This document shows positions 7,367 through 16,662 of a stretch of 37,304 nt of DNA, piece after piece; position 1 is the first letter of the stretch, and each line of letters begins with the position of its first letter. The stretch is from Rhodospirillaceae bacterium. Lineage in GTDB: Bacteria > Pseudomonadota > Alphaproteobacteria > UBA2966. The notes beneath the pieces are model-generated. The model ran no database searches. It saw nothing but the letters and a program-made list of their open reading frames with translations, and was not told where the DNA came from. The position numbers and the translations under genes are program-made. The stretch spans positions 1-37,304 of the forward strand of contig NZDS01000137.1 in the NCBI GenBank assembly GCA_002690215.1, written 5' to 3'.

Positions 7367-8878
7367 TTAGAACCCCCTTGCGCGGGAGGCGCGGCCGATG
7401 ATGACCTGCTGGCCGGCGGCTAGCTCGCCGCGCACAACCTCGGTCATGCTGCCGTCGGAAATGCCGGCGACGACGGCCACGGCTTCGGGCTTCCCCTTGG
7501 TGTCGAGCCGCCAGACCCGGCCGCGCGTGGTGGCGACGGCGCTTTCGGCCAGCATCTCGGCGTACTTGCGCTTTTGTTCTTCGTCCAGCAACGCCGCGAT
7601 GCGGCGGGACGCCTGGGCCCTGAGGCCCCGCACCGCCTGGCGCCGCTGCTCGGGCTCGCCACCCGCCTGAACCAACGCACCGATGGCCTGGCCGGTCTCG
7701 CGGAAGATGGCACGCACGCCGGCCTGCTGTTCCTCGTTGAGGCCGAGCGTCTTGTTCAGCCGCTGAAATAGCGCCCGGGCTCGCGCCTGTGCCGCCTCAC
7801 GGCCGCCGCCGCGGCTTGCCGCGGCCTCGGGCGCAGCGACACCGTCAGGTTTGAAACGCAGGGCCGCGCTGGGCACCTTGAGCACGTCTTGCCGCGCCCC
7901 GACGATAACCTCGACGTTGGCCGTCATGCCGGGCAACAGCGCCTGGTCGGGATTGTCGGCGCCGACGATGACGATATAGGTGACGACGTTGGAAACCACG
8001 TTGGGTGCCTTGCGGATCTGCTGCACCCGGCCGGCAAAGTTGCGCTCGGCATAGGCGTCGACTGTAAAGCGCACGCGCTGGCCTTGGCGCAGGCGGCCGA
8101 TGTCGGCCTCGTCGACGCTGACCTCGACCTGCATGCGCCGGAGATCTTCGGCGATAGTAAACAGCACCGGCGCCTGTAAGCTGGCGGCCACGGTCTGGCC
8201 CAGGTCGACGTTGCGGCCGATCACCACTCCGGCCACCGGCGAGCGGATGACCGTACGTTCGAGATCGAGCTGGCGTTCGTTGAGAGCCGCCTGGCGCGAC
8301 TGCACCTGCGCTTTGGCTGAGCCGATCTGGGCCCGCTGCTTGGCCAGCTTGGCCTCGGCGCTGCGCTTACGGGCCAGGGCCTGGTCGCGTGCCGCCAGGG
8401 CCCGGTCGACGGCACTTTGCGACACCACCCGCCGGCTCAGGAGGGTGCGTTGGCGGGCGTGCTCGGCCTCGGCATCCTTCAGCGCCGCCGCGCTGCCGGC
8501 AATATCGGCCCGGTATTCGGCCAGCGCCGCCTGTTGCACGGCCAGGTTGGCGCGGGCGAAAGCGAGATCGGCGCGGGCCGCCGCCACACGAGCCTGGAAG
8601 CTCTGGGGATCGATGCGGGCGATGACCTGGCCGGCCTTCACCTCGGTGTTGAAGTCTGCCAGAAGCTCGGCGATCTGGCCCGAGACCTGCGTGCCAACCT
8701 GCACCGTGGTTACCGGATTGACCTTGCCGGTGGCCGATACCGTCATCTCGATGGCGCCCTGCTCGACCGTGGCCAGGCGATAGCGGGGTGTCGCCTCGTC
8801 GGATTGCGCGCGCCAGTAGTGGTAGGCCGCAGTGGTGCCGGCGACGACGATGATTGCCAGGACGAGGAAACGGCGCAT
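7367..8878 (-). CDS. MacA-like periplasmic adaptor (HlyD/RND family) with a Spy-like insert
   Basis: 503 aa, longer than the usual 370-400. One N-terminal membrane anchor (1-20), a barrel-sandwich/lipoyl segment (GTQVSGQIAEL), an alpha-hairpin coiled coil (about 95-205), the second lipoyl half (RSPVAGVVIGRNVDLGQTV) and a beta-barrel region. About 100 extra helical residues follow (about 345-450): NKTLGLNEEQQAGVRAIF and AALLDEEQKRKYAEML. These look like the paired LTxxQ repeats of Spy/CpxP chaperones. The membrane-proximal domain then resumes. It links the ABC pump to an outer-membrane channel; the insert may sense or bind protein. Confidence 0.88.
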   Translation of the reverse strand: MRRFLVLAIIVVAGTTAAYHYWRAQSDEATPRYRLATVEQGAIEMTVSATGKVNPVTTVQVGTQVSGQIAELLADFNTEVKAGQVIARIDPQSFQARVAAARADLAFARANLAVQQAALAEYRADIAGSAAALKDAEAEHARQRTLLSRRVVSQSAVDRALAARDQALARKRSAEAKLAKQRAQIGSAKAQVQSRQAALNERQLDLERTVIRSPVAGVVIGRNVDLGQTVAASLQAPVLFTIAEDLRRMQVEVSVDEADIGRLRQGQRVRFTVDAYAERNFAGRVQQIRKAPNVVSNVVTYIVIVGADNPDQALLPGMTANVEVIVGARQDVLKVPSAALRFKPDGVAAPEAAASRGGGREAAQARARALFQRLNKTLGLNEEQQAGVRAIFRETGQAIGALVQAGGEPEQRRQAVRGLRAQASRRIAALLDEEQKRKYAEMLAESAVATTRGRVWRLDTKGKPEAVAVVAGISDGSMTEVVRGELAAGQQVIIGRASRARGF

Positions 8879-8896
8879 GACGGTTCGTCGACTATC

Positions 8897-9157
8897 TCAG
8901 GATTTTGCCGACCTGTCGCGAAACATGCGCCAGAGTTTGTGGACGGCCCACAGCGGCACCACGATTACGGCTCCCATTAGCATGTAGGGCACGCTCCATT
9001 GCAGCATGCGCACGAAAACGGAGAAGACCCGTTGCACCCAGCCGCCCAGGTCGTTCAGCAGTTCCTCGGGCGTGATGTCGACGATCGAGAGTGCCAAGCC
9101 AACCAGCAGGCTGGCGATGATCAGCTTGACGATGGTGCGGGTAACCGAGCTTTTCAT
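8897..9157 (-). CDS. DUF6460-like small integral membrane protein
   Basis: 86 aa with two hydrophobic segments (about 10-28 and 55-72) separated by DITPEELLNDLGGWVQRVF. This order matches DUF6460 proteins of alphaproteobacteria as I remember them. ATG at 9157 is preferred (AGGA 7 bp upstream); GTG at 9160 is a one-codon alternative. It sits 8 bp downstream of the alcohol dehydrogenase and 18 bp upstream of the fusion protein. Function unknown. Confidence 0.65.
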   Translation of the reverse strand: MKSSVTRTIVKLIIASLLVGLALSIVDITPEELLNDLGGWVQRVFSVFVRMLQWSVPYMLMGAVIVVPLWAVHKLWRMFRDRSAKS

Positions 9158-9165
9158 CACGCGTC

Positions 9166-10299
9166 CTAACCCATGGCGGCGGCAAACAGCGCCTGATAGT
9201 CCTCGGTCGAGGTCGGACGCGGGTTGGTGGCATTGCTGTGGTCGGCGAGCGCACCCTCGACCATGCCCGGAACGACGTCGTCGCTGACGCCAATTTCGCG
9301 CAGGCTGGCGGGCAGGCCCAGGCGGCGGTTGAGATCTTCGATGGTCGAGGCCAGGTCGGTCTCGGGTGAGAGGTTCATGGCGGCCGCCAGGCGCTGATAT
9401 TTGTCATCGCAGGAATCGGCGTTGAAACGCAGCACGGCCGGCAGGATGACGGCATTGAGGGTACCGTGGTGCAGCACCGGCTCAGCCAACCCGCCCAGCG
9501 GGTGCGACATGGCATGCACCGCGCCAAGGCCTTTCTGGAATCCCATGCCGCCCTGCAGCGAGGCCATCATCATTTGCCAGCGCGCATCGCGATCGCTGCC
9601 CTCGGTCGTGGCGCGCTCGATGTTGCGCATGGCGCGGCCGGCGCCGTCGAGCGCGATGGCATCGGCCGGCGGGTTGATCCGGGGCGAGAGGAAAACCTCG
9701 ATGCAGTGCGTCAGCGCATCCATGCCGGTGGCGGCGGTCAGATAGGGCGGCAGGCCCAATGTGAGCTCGGGGTCGCAGATCGCCACATCGGGGATGATGT
9801 GAGGTCCGATAAAGCCCAGCTTGCGGCCGTCGTCGAGCGTCAAAAGCGCCGCCCGGCCGACCTCGCTACCTGTGCCGGCGGTGGTCGGCACCGCGGCTAG
9901 CGGCGCGCTGGGAACTGTGATTCGGGGTGCGCCGCCGAGGATGAATGCGTATTGGCTCAGCGGCTCGGGGTGGGTGGCCAGCAGCGCCACGCCCTTGGCC
10001 AGGTCGATGGGCGAGCCGCCGCCGACCGCCACGATGCCGTCGCATTCCTGGTTCTGGTAAACCTCCAGCGCCTGCTTGACGGCGGCCTCGGTGGGGTTGG
10101 CGGGCGTCTGATCGAAGACCGCCGACCAGATCGCCGAGGGCAGCTTCTCACGCACTTTGTCTAGCACGCCGGCCGCTACGATGCCTTCGTCGGTGACCAC
10201 CAGCGGGCGCGTGACGTTGAGTTCCTTGAGCTCCTCGGCCAGCATGCCCAGGGCGCCGAAATCGAATTGAATCCTGGTCAAGTAATTGATCAGTGCCAT
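9166..10299 (-). CDS. Iron-containing alcohol dehydrogenase
   Basis: 377 aa of the group III Fe-ADH family. NAD-binding GGGS at 93-96 (VAVGGGSPIDLAKG) and PTTAGTGSEV are intact. Metal ligands are visible as D194 and H198 (GMDALTHCIE), H262 (AVHAMSHPLGG) and H277 (VLHHGT). The start at 10299 is supported by GGAAGGTGG upstream; the frame is open further to 10362 without a ribosome site. The family oxidises or reduces short-chain alcohols, 4-hydroxybutyrate or similar; the substrate here is unknown. It heads a six-gene co-directional run ending at the methyltransferase. Confidence 0.9.
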   Translation of the reverse strand: MALINYLTRIQFDFGALGMLAEELKELNVTRPLVVTDEGIVAAGVLDKVREKLPSAIWSAVFDQTPANPTEAAVKQALEVYQNQECDGIVAVGGGSPIDLAKGVALLATHPEPLSQYAFILGGAPRITVPSAPLAAVPTTAGTGSEVGRAALLTLDDGRKLGFIGPHIIPDVAICDPELTLGLPPYLTAATGMDALTHCIEVFLSPRINPPADAIALDGAGRAMRNIERATTEGSDRDARWQMMMASLQGGMGFQKGLGAVHAMSHPLGGLAEPVLHHGTLNAVILPAVLRFNADSCDDKYQRLAAAMNLSPETDLASTIEDLNRRLGLPASLREIGVSDDVVPGMVEGALADHSNATNPRPTSTEDYQALFAAAMG

Positions 10300-10346
10300 G
10301 CCCGATCCACCTTCCTGTACCTTGGCCTCTGGCCGCCGATGCAGCG

Positions 10347-10612
10347 AGCCCGCATTTCTCACCGGGTCACGGCCTGCGTCGCTCCCAGGTGATGCGATCC
10401 GCTAGGAAAAGACCGAAGCGCGTAGTGGTACTACGCACTTCGGTCTTTGACAACGCGGGCGCGTGCCTGGGTGCGACCCTTCGGGCGGCGCTGTCGCATC
10501 GACAGGGTGCGTCACGCTGCTTGCCCGATGTCCCACATCGCGCTGCGCAGAGTTCCTACCCTGTCGGCGCGACAGCACCGCGCAGGCCATGACCCGGTGA
10601 GAATTGCGGGCT
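10347..10612. mobile_element. MITE-like element with 32-bp terminal inverted repeats and strong internal hairpins
   Basis: 10347..10378 and 10581..10612 are inverted repeats matching at 30 of 32 positions (outer ends AGCCCGCA, inner ends GGCCTGCG). Inside lies a 19-bp stem with one mismatch and a 3-base loop (10408..10426 with 10430..10448). Smaller palindromes lie at 10491..10505, 10526..10540 and 10561..10575. No convincing ORF or target duplication is seen. It fills the 353-bp gap between the divergent dehydrogenase and LysE genes and probably carries part of their promoters. A non-autonomous transposable element is the best reading; a structured RNA gene is an alternative. Confidence 0.75.
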
Positions 10613-10652
10613 ACACTGCGCCGCCCCGCCGAACCTTAGGAGATCGACGGTA

Positions 10653-11267
10653 ATGGTCGATAGTGAACTTTATCTTGCCTTCGTGCTGGCGACCATCGTC
10701 CTGATTGTGCTGCCGGGGCCCAATGTCACGCTGATTGTCGCCAACAGTCTGGCCACCGGAGCCCGGGCCGGGCTGCTGACGGTTGCCGGCACGAGCTGCG
10801 CCACGGCGCTGCTGCTGGCCGTGGCGGCGCTGGGCATGACCACGTTGATCGCAGTCATGGCCGATTGGTTCACCTGGCTGCGCTGGGCCGGTGTGGCGTA
10901 TCTGCTCTATCTCGGGCTGCAACAGTGGCGCCGCTTGCCGAGCGCCGCCCAAACACCGCCGGGCCGACAGCGACTTTTCTGGCAGGGCTTTCTGGTGTCG
11001 GCCACCAATCCCAAGACGCTGCTCTTCTACGTTGCCTTTTTGCCCCAATTCGTCGATCCCGGCCTGGCACCCGGGCCGCAGTTGACGGTGCTTTCGCTGA
11101 CTTTTCTGGTCATCGCCACGGTGATCGACGGTGCCTACGGCCTGCTCGCCGGGCACCTGCGCGGCGCTCTCGCCGATGCCCGCCGGACCCGCTTGCGCCA
11201 GCGTATCAGTGGCAGTTTTCTTATCGCCGCTGCCCTTGGACTGGCGCTGGCACGGAGGACCTCATGA
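10653..11267 (+). CDS. LysE/RhtB family amino-acid exporter
   Basis: 204 aa with about six membrane helices and the family signatures LPGPNVTLIVANSLATGARA (20-39) and SATNPKTLLFYVAFLPQFVD. Members export amino acids or derivatives across the inner membrane; the substrate is not deducible. ATG at 10653 is preceded by AGGAGATCG. Its stop overlaps the next start (ATGA at 11264), marking the first gene of a three-gene operon. Confidence 0.9.
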   Translation: MVDSELYLAFVLATIVLIVLPGPNVTLIVANSLATGARAGLLTVAGTSCATALLLAVAALGMTTLIAVMADWFTWLRWAGVAYLLYLGLQQWRRLPSAAQTPPGRQRLFWQGFLVSATNPKTLLFYVAFLPQFVDPGLAPGPQLTVLSLTFLVIATVIDGAYGLLAGHLRGALADARRTRLRQRISGSFLIAAALGLALARRTS

Positions 11268-11701
11268 ACGACAATACGGCCAATCCCGAGTGCGTCTTTT
11301 GCCGCATTGCCGCCGGTGAGTTGCCGGCCCACGTGGTCTACGAGGACGACCGGGTCATGGCCATCATGGACCTGGGCCAGGTCAACCCGGGCCACACCCT
11401 GGTGCTGGCGCGCCATCATGCCGAGACCATGATGGATCTCGACGAGGACACCGCGGCCCACGCCTTCCGCATCGCCAACCGCCTGGCCCGGGCCATCGAG
11501 CGAACCTATGCTCCGGCCGGCCAGACCATTCTGCAGGCCAACCGGCCGATCGGATTCCAAACCGTCGGACACTTTCATCTGCACGTGCTGCCGCGCCAGG
11601 AAGACGACGGCGTCGAACTCACCTGGCCGGCCAAGAACCCACCCCAGGAGGAATTGGCGGCCCACGCCGAATCCATCCGGGCGGCCCTGGCCGAGGCGTG
11701 A
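11264..11701 (+). CDS. HIT family nucleotide hydrolase/transferase
   Basis: 145 aa. The N-terminal CVFCRIAAGELPAHVVYEDD is the Hint-type start, with CxxC possibly binding zinc. The histidine triad HFHLHVLPR (103-111) is intact. Such proteins cleave nucleoside phosphoramidates or dinucleoside polyphosphates. Overlaps the LysE stop and the MFS start by 4 bp each. Confidence 0.92.
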   Translation: MNDNTANPECVFCRIAAGELPAHVVYEDDRVMAIMDLGQVNPGHTLVLARHHAETMMDLDEDTAAHAFRIANRLARAIERTYAPAGQTILQANRPIGFQTVGHFHLHVLPRQEDDGVELTWPAKNPPQEELAAHAESIRAALAEA

Positions 11702-12894
11702 GCCCGGAGTTTCCCGTCAGGTCGCACAGCGACTGGCCGGCGATCTGGCTCACCGTTGGCGTTGCCGTGGTGGCGGCCATGCAATTGGGCAAGGTGCCGC
11801 CGGCCATTCCACTGCTGCGCCAAGACCTGGGACTCAGCCTGGTGGCGGCCGGTTGGTTGGTCTCGCTGGTCCACCTGATCGGCGCCGGTATCGGGGTGGT
11901 CGCCGGCAGCCTGGCCGACCAGTTCGGTCGCCGCCGCCTGGTCAGCCTGGGGCTCGGCCTTATGGCGGTCGGTAGCCTGGCTGGAGCCTTGGCCAACAAT
12001 GGCGGGGGCCTTTTGACCGCCCGGGCCATCGAGGGTTTGGGTTTTGCCGCCATGGCGGCCGGCGGGCCGTCGCTGATCTTCGAGCTCGCAACCGTGCGTG
12101 ACCGGGCACTCGCGCTAAGTGCCTGGGGTGCCTTTTTTCCAGCCGGCATTGCGCTGGGATTGGCGATCTCGCCGCTGCTGTTGGACCATGGCTGGGCGCT
12201 GCTGTGGGCCGTCAACGGAGTTCTTTTGTGCGCCGCGGCGCTGACCTTCGGAATAGCTACGCGGCGGCTCGCCCTGGTGCGGCCAGGCGGCAGCGCGGCC
12301 CAGTTTGCGGCGCGTGTTGGCGATGCTGCCCGATGTCCCGGTCCCTGGTTGCTGGGCCTTTGCTTCACCGCCTATTCTTGCCAGTGGGTGGCGTTGATGG
12401 CCTGGTTGCCGACGATGCTGATCGAGGCCGGCTATGAAGGTAAAACGGCGGCGCTAATGGTGACGCTAGTGGTCGCCGTCAACATCCCCGGCAATTTCAC
12501 GGCCGGCTGGCTGTTGCAACGCGGCCTGCCGCGAACGGCCCTGATCATGGCCACCTTCGCCGCCATGGCGGCCAGCGGCTGGGCCATGTTCGGGCTGGCC
12601 TTGGAGCCGCCGGTGCAGTTCGCCCTGGCGCTGCTGTTCTCAACCGTTGCCGGCATCATACCGGCCGCCATCTTCGCCGCCGCTCCGCGCCACAGCGCTA
12701 ACCCCGACGGCATCGGCGCCGTCAATGGCTTCATCATCCAGGGCTCCAACTTGGGCGCCCTGATCGGCCCGCCGGCACTTGCCCTGGTCGGCACTATCGT
12801 CGGCGGCTGGCAGGCCTCGGGCGGCTACGTCGTCATCGCCTGTGCGGTGGGCATGGCGCTGGCCTTGGCCCTGGCTGCGGTCGAACGGCGCTGA
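11698..12894 (+). CDS. Major facilitator superfamily transporter (CynX/NimT-like)
   Basis: 398 aa with about 12 membrane helices and the MFS loop 2-3 signature SLADQFGRRRLVS. The GTG start at 11698 overlaps the HIT stop (GTGA). General layout resembles cyanate/nitroimidazole-type carriers, but the substrate is unknown. Third gene of the LysE-HIT-MFS operon; a cluster of direct repeats follows its stop. Confidence 0.88.
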   Translation: MSPEFPVRSHSDWPAIWLTVGVAVVAAMQLGKVPPAIPLLRQDLGLSLVAAGWLVSLVHLIGAGIGVVAGSLADQFGRRRLVSLGLGLMAVGSLAGALANNGGGLLTARAIEGLGFAAMAAGGPSLIFELATVRDRALALSAWGAFFPAGIALGLAISPLLLDHGWALLWAVNGVLLCAAALTFGIATRRLALVRPGGSAAQFAARVGDAARCPGPWLLGLCFTAYSCQWVALMAWLPTMLIEAGYEGKTAALMVTLVVAVNIPGNFTAGWLLQRGLPRTALIMATFAAMAASGWAMFGLALEPPVQFALALLFSTVAGIIPAAIFAAAPRHSANPDGIGAVNGFIIQGSNLGALIGPPALALVGTIVGGWQASGGYVVIACAVGMALALALAAVERR

Positions 12895-12915
12895 GTGAAT
12901 GTGGATATGTGAGGA

Positions 12916-13002
12916 AATTAGGGACAGGGACCACTTTAATTAGGGACAGGGACCACTTTCATTTAATTAGGGACAGGGACCACTTTCAGGGACCACTTTT
13001 TT
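12916..13002. repeat. Three tandem-like 22-bp direct repeats plus a partial copy
   Basis: The unit AATTAGGGACAGGGACCACT(TT) occurs exactly at 12916..12937, 12938..12959 and 12965..12986. A partial copy (CAGGGACCACTTTTTT) follows at 12987..13002. The core GGGACAGG is shared with the hairpin repeats elsewhere. It lies between the convergent MFS and acyl-CoA dehydrogenase genes. There are no spacers of CRISPR length. Confidence 0.85.
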
Positions 13003-13049
13003 CGCCGCCCAACCAAGGCGAAATCCATGACCAAAACAGCGTCTCCGGC

Positions 13050-13091
13050 AAAAAAGTAGGGACGAAAAAAGTAGGGACAGGGACTACTTTC
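13050..13091. repeat. Direct repeats of the GTAGGGAC type
   Basis: AAAAAAGTAGGGAC occurs twice (13050..13063 and 13065..13078), the second continuing into GTAGGGACAGGGACTACTTT. The core is again GGGACAGG with flanking CTTT, a variant of the family at 12916. Confidence 0.75.
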
Positions 13092-13122
13092 AGCAGGGAC
13101 GGCGATGGACCGACCCATTTTT

Positions 13123-14298
13123 CTATTGGCCGTCGCCCTTCAAGATCGCGCCGGCGATGATCAGTTTTTGCACCTCGGACGCGCCTTCGTAGATGCGCAA
13201 GGCACGGATGTCGCGATAAAGCGCCTCAACGGGCTGGCCCGTGACCACGCCCAGGCCGCCGTGGAGTTGCAGCGCCGCGTCGATCACCTTTTGCGCCGTT
13301 TCGGTGGCGTGGAACTTGGCCACCGAGGCCTCGCGGCTGATGCGGCGCCCGGTTTCGTCCCGGGTCCAGGCGGCGCGGTAGACCGCCAAAGCAGACGTGT
13401 CGATACCTACCGCCATGTCGCCCAGCGCCGCCTGGGTGAGTTGGAAGTCCACCAGCTTCTGGCCGAACATCTCGCGCTGGCGGCTGCGCCCCAGCGCCTC
13501 GTCGAAGGCGCGGCGCGCAAATCCCAGTGCCGCTGCGCCGACCGTGGTGCGGAAGACATCGAGCGTCGCCATGGCGACCTTGAATCCCTCGCCGGGGCCG
13601 CCCAGGCGGTTGGTGGCTGGCACCCGGCAGTCCTCGAAAGCCAGCGTGGCGATGGGATGGGGGGCTATCAGCGCGATGCGCTCGGCGATCTCGAAGCCGG
13701 GCGTGCCGGCCTCGACGATAAAGGCCGAAATTCCCCGTGCACCGCCGGCCTCGCCCGAGCGCGCGAAGACAGTGTAGGTGTCGGCGATGCCGCCGTTGGA
13801 GATCCAAGTCTTGCTGCCGTTGAGCACGTAGTCGCTGCCGTCGGCCTCGGCCGTGGCCTCCATGGCGGCAACGTCGCTGCCGGCGTTGGTTTCCGACAAG
13901 GCGAAGGCCGCGACGTGTTCACCGCGTTCCACCGGTGGCAGGTAGTGGGCTTTTTGCTGCGCCGTGCCGAACAGCGAGATCGGCGCCGAACCCAAGCCCT
14001 GCATGGCAAAGGCGAAGTCGGCCAGGCCGCCATGGCGGGCCAGGATCTCGCGGCTCAGGCAAAGGCTGCGCACGTCGAAGCGTCCGCCTTCATCAGATAC
14101 AACACAAGGCGCCAGAAAACCGGCGCGGCCGAGCCGTCCGACCAACTCGCGGCAGGTGGCATCAAGGGTGGCGTCGCTTTCGTCGGGTATTTCCAACACG
14201 GGCGCCAGCTCGCTGGCCGCAAACGCCTCGATGCGCTCGGCCAGATCGCGGTGGTAGTCGGCGAAAAAGGGCCACTCGAGAAAGCTTTTGTCGGCCAT
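13123..14298 (-). CDS. Acyl-CoA dehydrogenase
   Basis: 391 aa with the three ACAD domains. FAD/substrate motifs [13 protein letters not shown] (about 130-142) and [14 protein letters not shown] (about 156-169) are clear, as is the C-terminal QLHGGLGV helix. The catalytic base is E371 ([11 protein letters not shown]), the usual short-chain ACAD position. It oxidises acyl-CoA to enoyl-CoA with ETF as electron acceptor; chain specificity is unknown. ATG at 14298 has AAGGAG upstream. It is divergent from the acyl-CoA synthetase, suggesting a shared control region. Confidence 0.93.
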   Translation of the reverse strand: MADKSFLEWPFFADYHRDLAERIEAFAASELAPVLEIPDESDATLDATCRELVGRLGRAGFLAPCVVSDEGGRFDVRSLCLSREILARHGGLADFAFAMQGLGSAPISLFGTAQQKAHYLPPVERGEHVAAFALSETNAGSDVAAMEATAEADGSDYVLNGSKTWISNGGIADTYTVFARSGEAGGARGISAFIVEAGTPGFEIAERIALIAPHPIATLAFEDCRVPATNRLGGPGEGFKVAMATLDVFRTTVGAAALGFARRAFDEALGRSRQREMFGQKLVDFQLTQAALGDMAVGIDTSALAVYRAAWTRDETGRRISREASVAKFHATETAQKVIDAALQLHGGLGVVTGQPVEALYRDIRALRIYEGASEVQKLIIAGAILKGDGQ

Positions 14299-14442
14299 GG
14301 TTGGTCTCCTTGACTCAGCGTTTGCGACCCCGAGACCTATTGCGCCCCGGCGCCGGGGTCAAGCGACACTGGGAATATCCGCCAAAGCGCGGCAGTATTC
14401 GGCCGGATAGACGATGTGGTGACATGTGGAGAGCGATCGGCA

Positions 14443-15978
14443 ATGGCCGGACTGATAATTAGCGGCGAGCGCCAGATGACCCAGGCCGAACTGGCGGAGC
14501 GCGCAGCTGCGGCGGCGACGGCATTCAGCGGACTGGGCATCGGCGAAAACGACACCATCGCGCTGATGCTGCGCAACGACTTCGCCTTTTTCGAGGTCGC
14601 CGCCGCGGCGGCACTGCTGGGCGCCTATGCCGTGCCCCTCAATTGGCACTCGGTGACGGAAGAGGCACTCTACGTACTCAAGGATTGCGGCGCCCGGGTC
14701 CTGATCGTCCACGCCGATCTCTACCCCGTCATCGCCGCCCACTTGCCGGCCGGAGTGACGCCCTTGCTGGTGCCGACGCCGCCCGAGGTTGCGGCAGCCT
14801 ATGGCTTGGCGGAAGAAGCTTGCCAGGTTCCCGAGGACGCTTTGCGGTGGAGCGATTGGATTGCAGATCGCGAGCCGTGGACCGGGCCGCCCCAGGCCCT
14901 GCGCTCCAACATGATCTATACTTCGGGCACTACCGGCCGGCCCAAGGGTGTGCGACGCCAGCCCGCCAGCCCGGAAAATACAGTTCGCATCGCGGAAACC
15001 GTGGCCCTTGGCTTCGGCTTCCGTCCCGGCAAGGAGGTCCGCGTCGTCATCACCGGACCCATGTACCACTCGGCCCCCAACACATACGGCCTGCGGGCAG
15101 CGCAACAGGAAGGCCTGGTGGTGCTGCAGCCGCGCTTCGATGCCGAGGATTTGTTGCGTCTAATCGACGCGCATCGCCTCACCCACATGCATGTAGTGCC
15201 GACCATGTTCATTCGTCTGCTCAAGCTGCCTGCCGAGGTGCGTGAGCGCTATGACGTCTCCTCACTGGAATTCGTGGTCCACGGTGCCGCGCCCTGTCCA
15301 GCCGAGATCAAGCAACGCATGATCGAGTGGTGGGGGCCGGTGATCGGCGAATACTACGGCGCCACCGAAACCGGCATCGTCATCTTCAACGACAGCCGAC
15401 AGGCCCTGGCCAAACCCGGCACCGTGGGTACCCCCATACGCGGCGGCGAGGTGCGCATCCGCGGCGACGACGGGAACGAGGTTGGCGTCGGCGAGATCGG
15501 CGAAATCTACCTGCGCATCGCCAGCTACCCCGACTTCACCTACCACGGCAAGGACGACAAGCGCCGCGAGATCGGCTGGAACGACCTGGTTACCGTGGGC
15601 GACATGGGCTATCTCGACGAGGACGGCTATCTTTTTCTCTGCGATCGCAAAAACGACATGGTGATCTCGGGCGGCGTCAACATCTACCCGGCCGAGATTG
15701 AGGCTGCGTTGGGCTCGCTGGCGGGCGTGCACGACTGTGCCGTCTTCGGCATTCCCCACGAGGACTTCGGCGAGGAGCTTTGCGCCTATGTCGAGCCTGA
15801 GGCCGGCGCAAAACTCAGCGCCCAGGCGGTGCGGCAGCACCTGGGCGAGCACGTGGCGGCCTTCAAGATCCCCAAAATCATCGAGTTCCGTAGCAATCTG
15901 CCCCGGGAGGACTCGGGCAAGATCTTCAAGCGCCGCCTTCGCGATCCCTACTGGCAGGATACCGGCCGCAACATATGA
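14443..15978 (+). CDS. AMP-dependent acyl-CoA synthetase
   Basis: 511 aa of the ANL superfamily. P-loop-like YTSGTTGRPKG at 159-169, GEYYGATETG in the middle, the hinge DRKNDMVISGGVNIYPAEIE from 401, and the catalytic lysine in DSGKIFK (K493). It activates a carboxylic acid to the acyl-CoA through an acyl-AMP. ATG 14443 is favoured because GGAGAG precedes it; a GTG at 14416 would add nine residues. Heads a plus-strand run with nicotinamidase, a crotonase and a glutamate-cyclase-like gene. Confidence 0.93.
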   Translation: MAGLIISGERQMTQAELAERAAAAATAFSGLGIGENDTIALMLRNDFAFFEVAAAAALLGAYAVPLNWHSVTEEALYVLKDCGARVLIVHADLYPVIAAHLPAGVTPLLVPTPPEVAAAYGLAEEACQVPEDALRWSDWIADREPWTGPPQALRSNMIYTSGTTGRPKGVRRQPASPENTVRIAETVALGFGFRPGKEVRVVITGPMYHSAPNTYGLRAAQQEGLVVLQPRFDAEDLLRLIDAHRLTHMHVVPTMFIRLLKLPAEVRERYDVSSLEFVVHGAAPCPAEIKQRMIEWWGPVIGEYYGATETGIVIFNDSRQALAKPGTVGTPIRGGEVRIRGDDGNEVGVGEIGEIYLRIASYPDFTYHGKDDKRREIGWNDLVTVGDMGYLDEDGYLFLCDRKNDMVISGGVNIYPAEIEAALGSLAGVHDCAVFGIPHEDFGEELCAYVEPEAGAKLSAQAVRQHLGEHVAAFKIPKIIEFRSNLPREDSGKIFKRRLRDPYWQDTGRNI

Positions 15979-15997
15979 TGGCGGGAGGTGAGGCTCT

Positions 15998-16636
15998 ATG
16001 ACCGAGATCATCAAGCAGGCCGCGGGCGATCTTCTTCTGGTCGTCGACGTGCAGAATGATTTTTGCGAGGACGGCAACCTGGCGGTGCCCGACGGCTCCG
16101 CCGTTGTGGCGGTGTTCAACCGCCTGGCCGGCCGTTTCGCCAGCACCGTGGCGACCCAGGACTGGCACCCACCCGGCCACCGCTCGTTTGCCTCGGCCCA
16201 TGCCGGGCAGGAGCCTTTTTCGACCATGGCCTTTCCCTACGGCGAACAGACGCTGTGGCCCGACCATTGCGTCCAGGGCACAGTGGGCGCCGAGTTTCCC
16301 GCCGCACTCGAGACCGATCATTTCGAGCTCGTGGTGCGCAAAGGCTTCCGTTCGGAAATCGATTCCTATTCAGCCTTCGCCGAGAACGACCACACAACGC
16401 GCACCGGGCTCGAGGGCTACTTGCACGAGCGCGGCTTCAAACGCCTGTTTTTGGGCGGCCTGGCCGGCGATTTCTGCGTGCTCTACTCGGCCCTGGATGC
16501 GGCGGCGGCCGGTTTCGAGACCTACGTCATCGACGATGCCACCCGCTACATCGATCTCGACGGGTCCAAAGATGCGGCGCGCCAGGCCATGACCGAGGCC
16601 GGCGCGAGCATCATCACGTCCGCCGATCTTCTCTAA
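15998..16636 (+). CDS. pncA: Nicotinamidase/isochorismatase-fold amidase
   Basis: 212 aa with a complete PncA-type active site: catalytic D17 (VVDVQNDFC), K115 (VRKGF) and nucleophile C160 (GDFCVLYSA). Metal ligands are D55, H57 and H61 (QDWHPPGH). It should convert nicotinamide to nicotinate in NAD salvage, or hydrolyse a related amide. A strong GGGAGGTGAGG site precedes ATG 15998. The gene lies 19 bp after the acyl-CoA synthetase, an unusual partner for NAD salvage. Confidence 0.85.
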   Translation: MTEIIKQAAGDLLLVVDVQNDFCEDGNLAVPDGSAVVAVFNRLAGRFASTVATQDWHPPGHRSFASAHAGQEPFSTMAFPYGEQTLWPDHCVQGTVGAEFPAALETDHFELVVRKGFRSEIDSYSAFAENDHTTRTGLEGYLHERGFKRLFLGGLAGDFCVLYSALDAAAAGFETYVIDDATRYIDLDGSKDAARQAMTEAGASIITSADLL

Positions 16637-16662
16637 TTGATCCTCATAACCAGCGAGGCTCC

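Noticed and set aside
12916-13002. Possible CRISPR array
   Set aside because: Repeat units are 22 bp and separated by 0-5 bp, with no unique spacers and no cas genes nearby.
13105-14313. A 402-codon open frame on the plus strand
   Set aside because: Antisense to the acyl-CoA dehydrogenase, whose motifs and catalytic Glu are intact; the shadow shows no recognisable motif.
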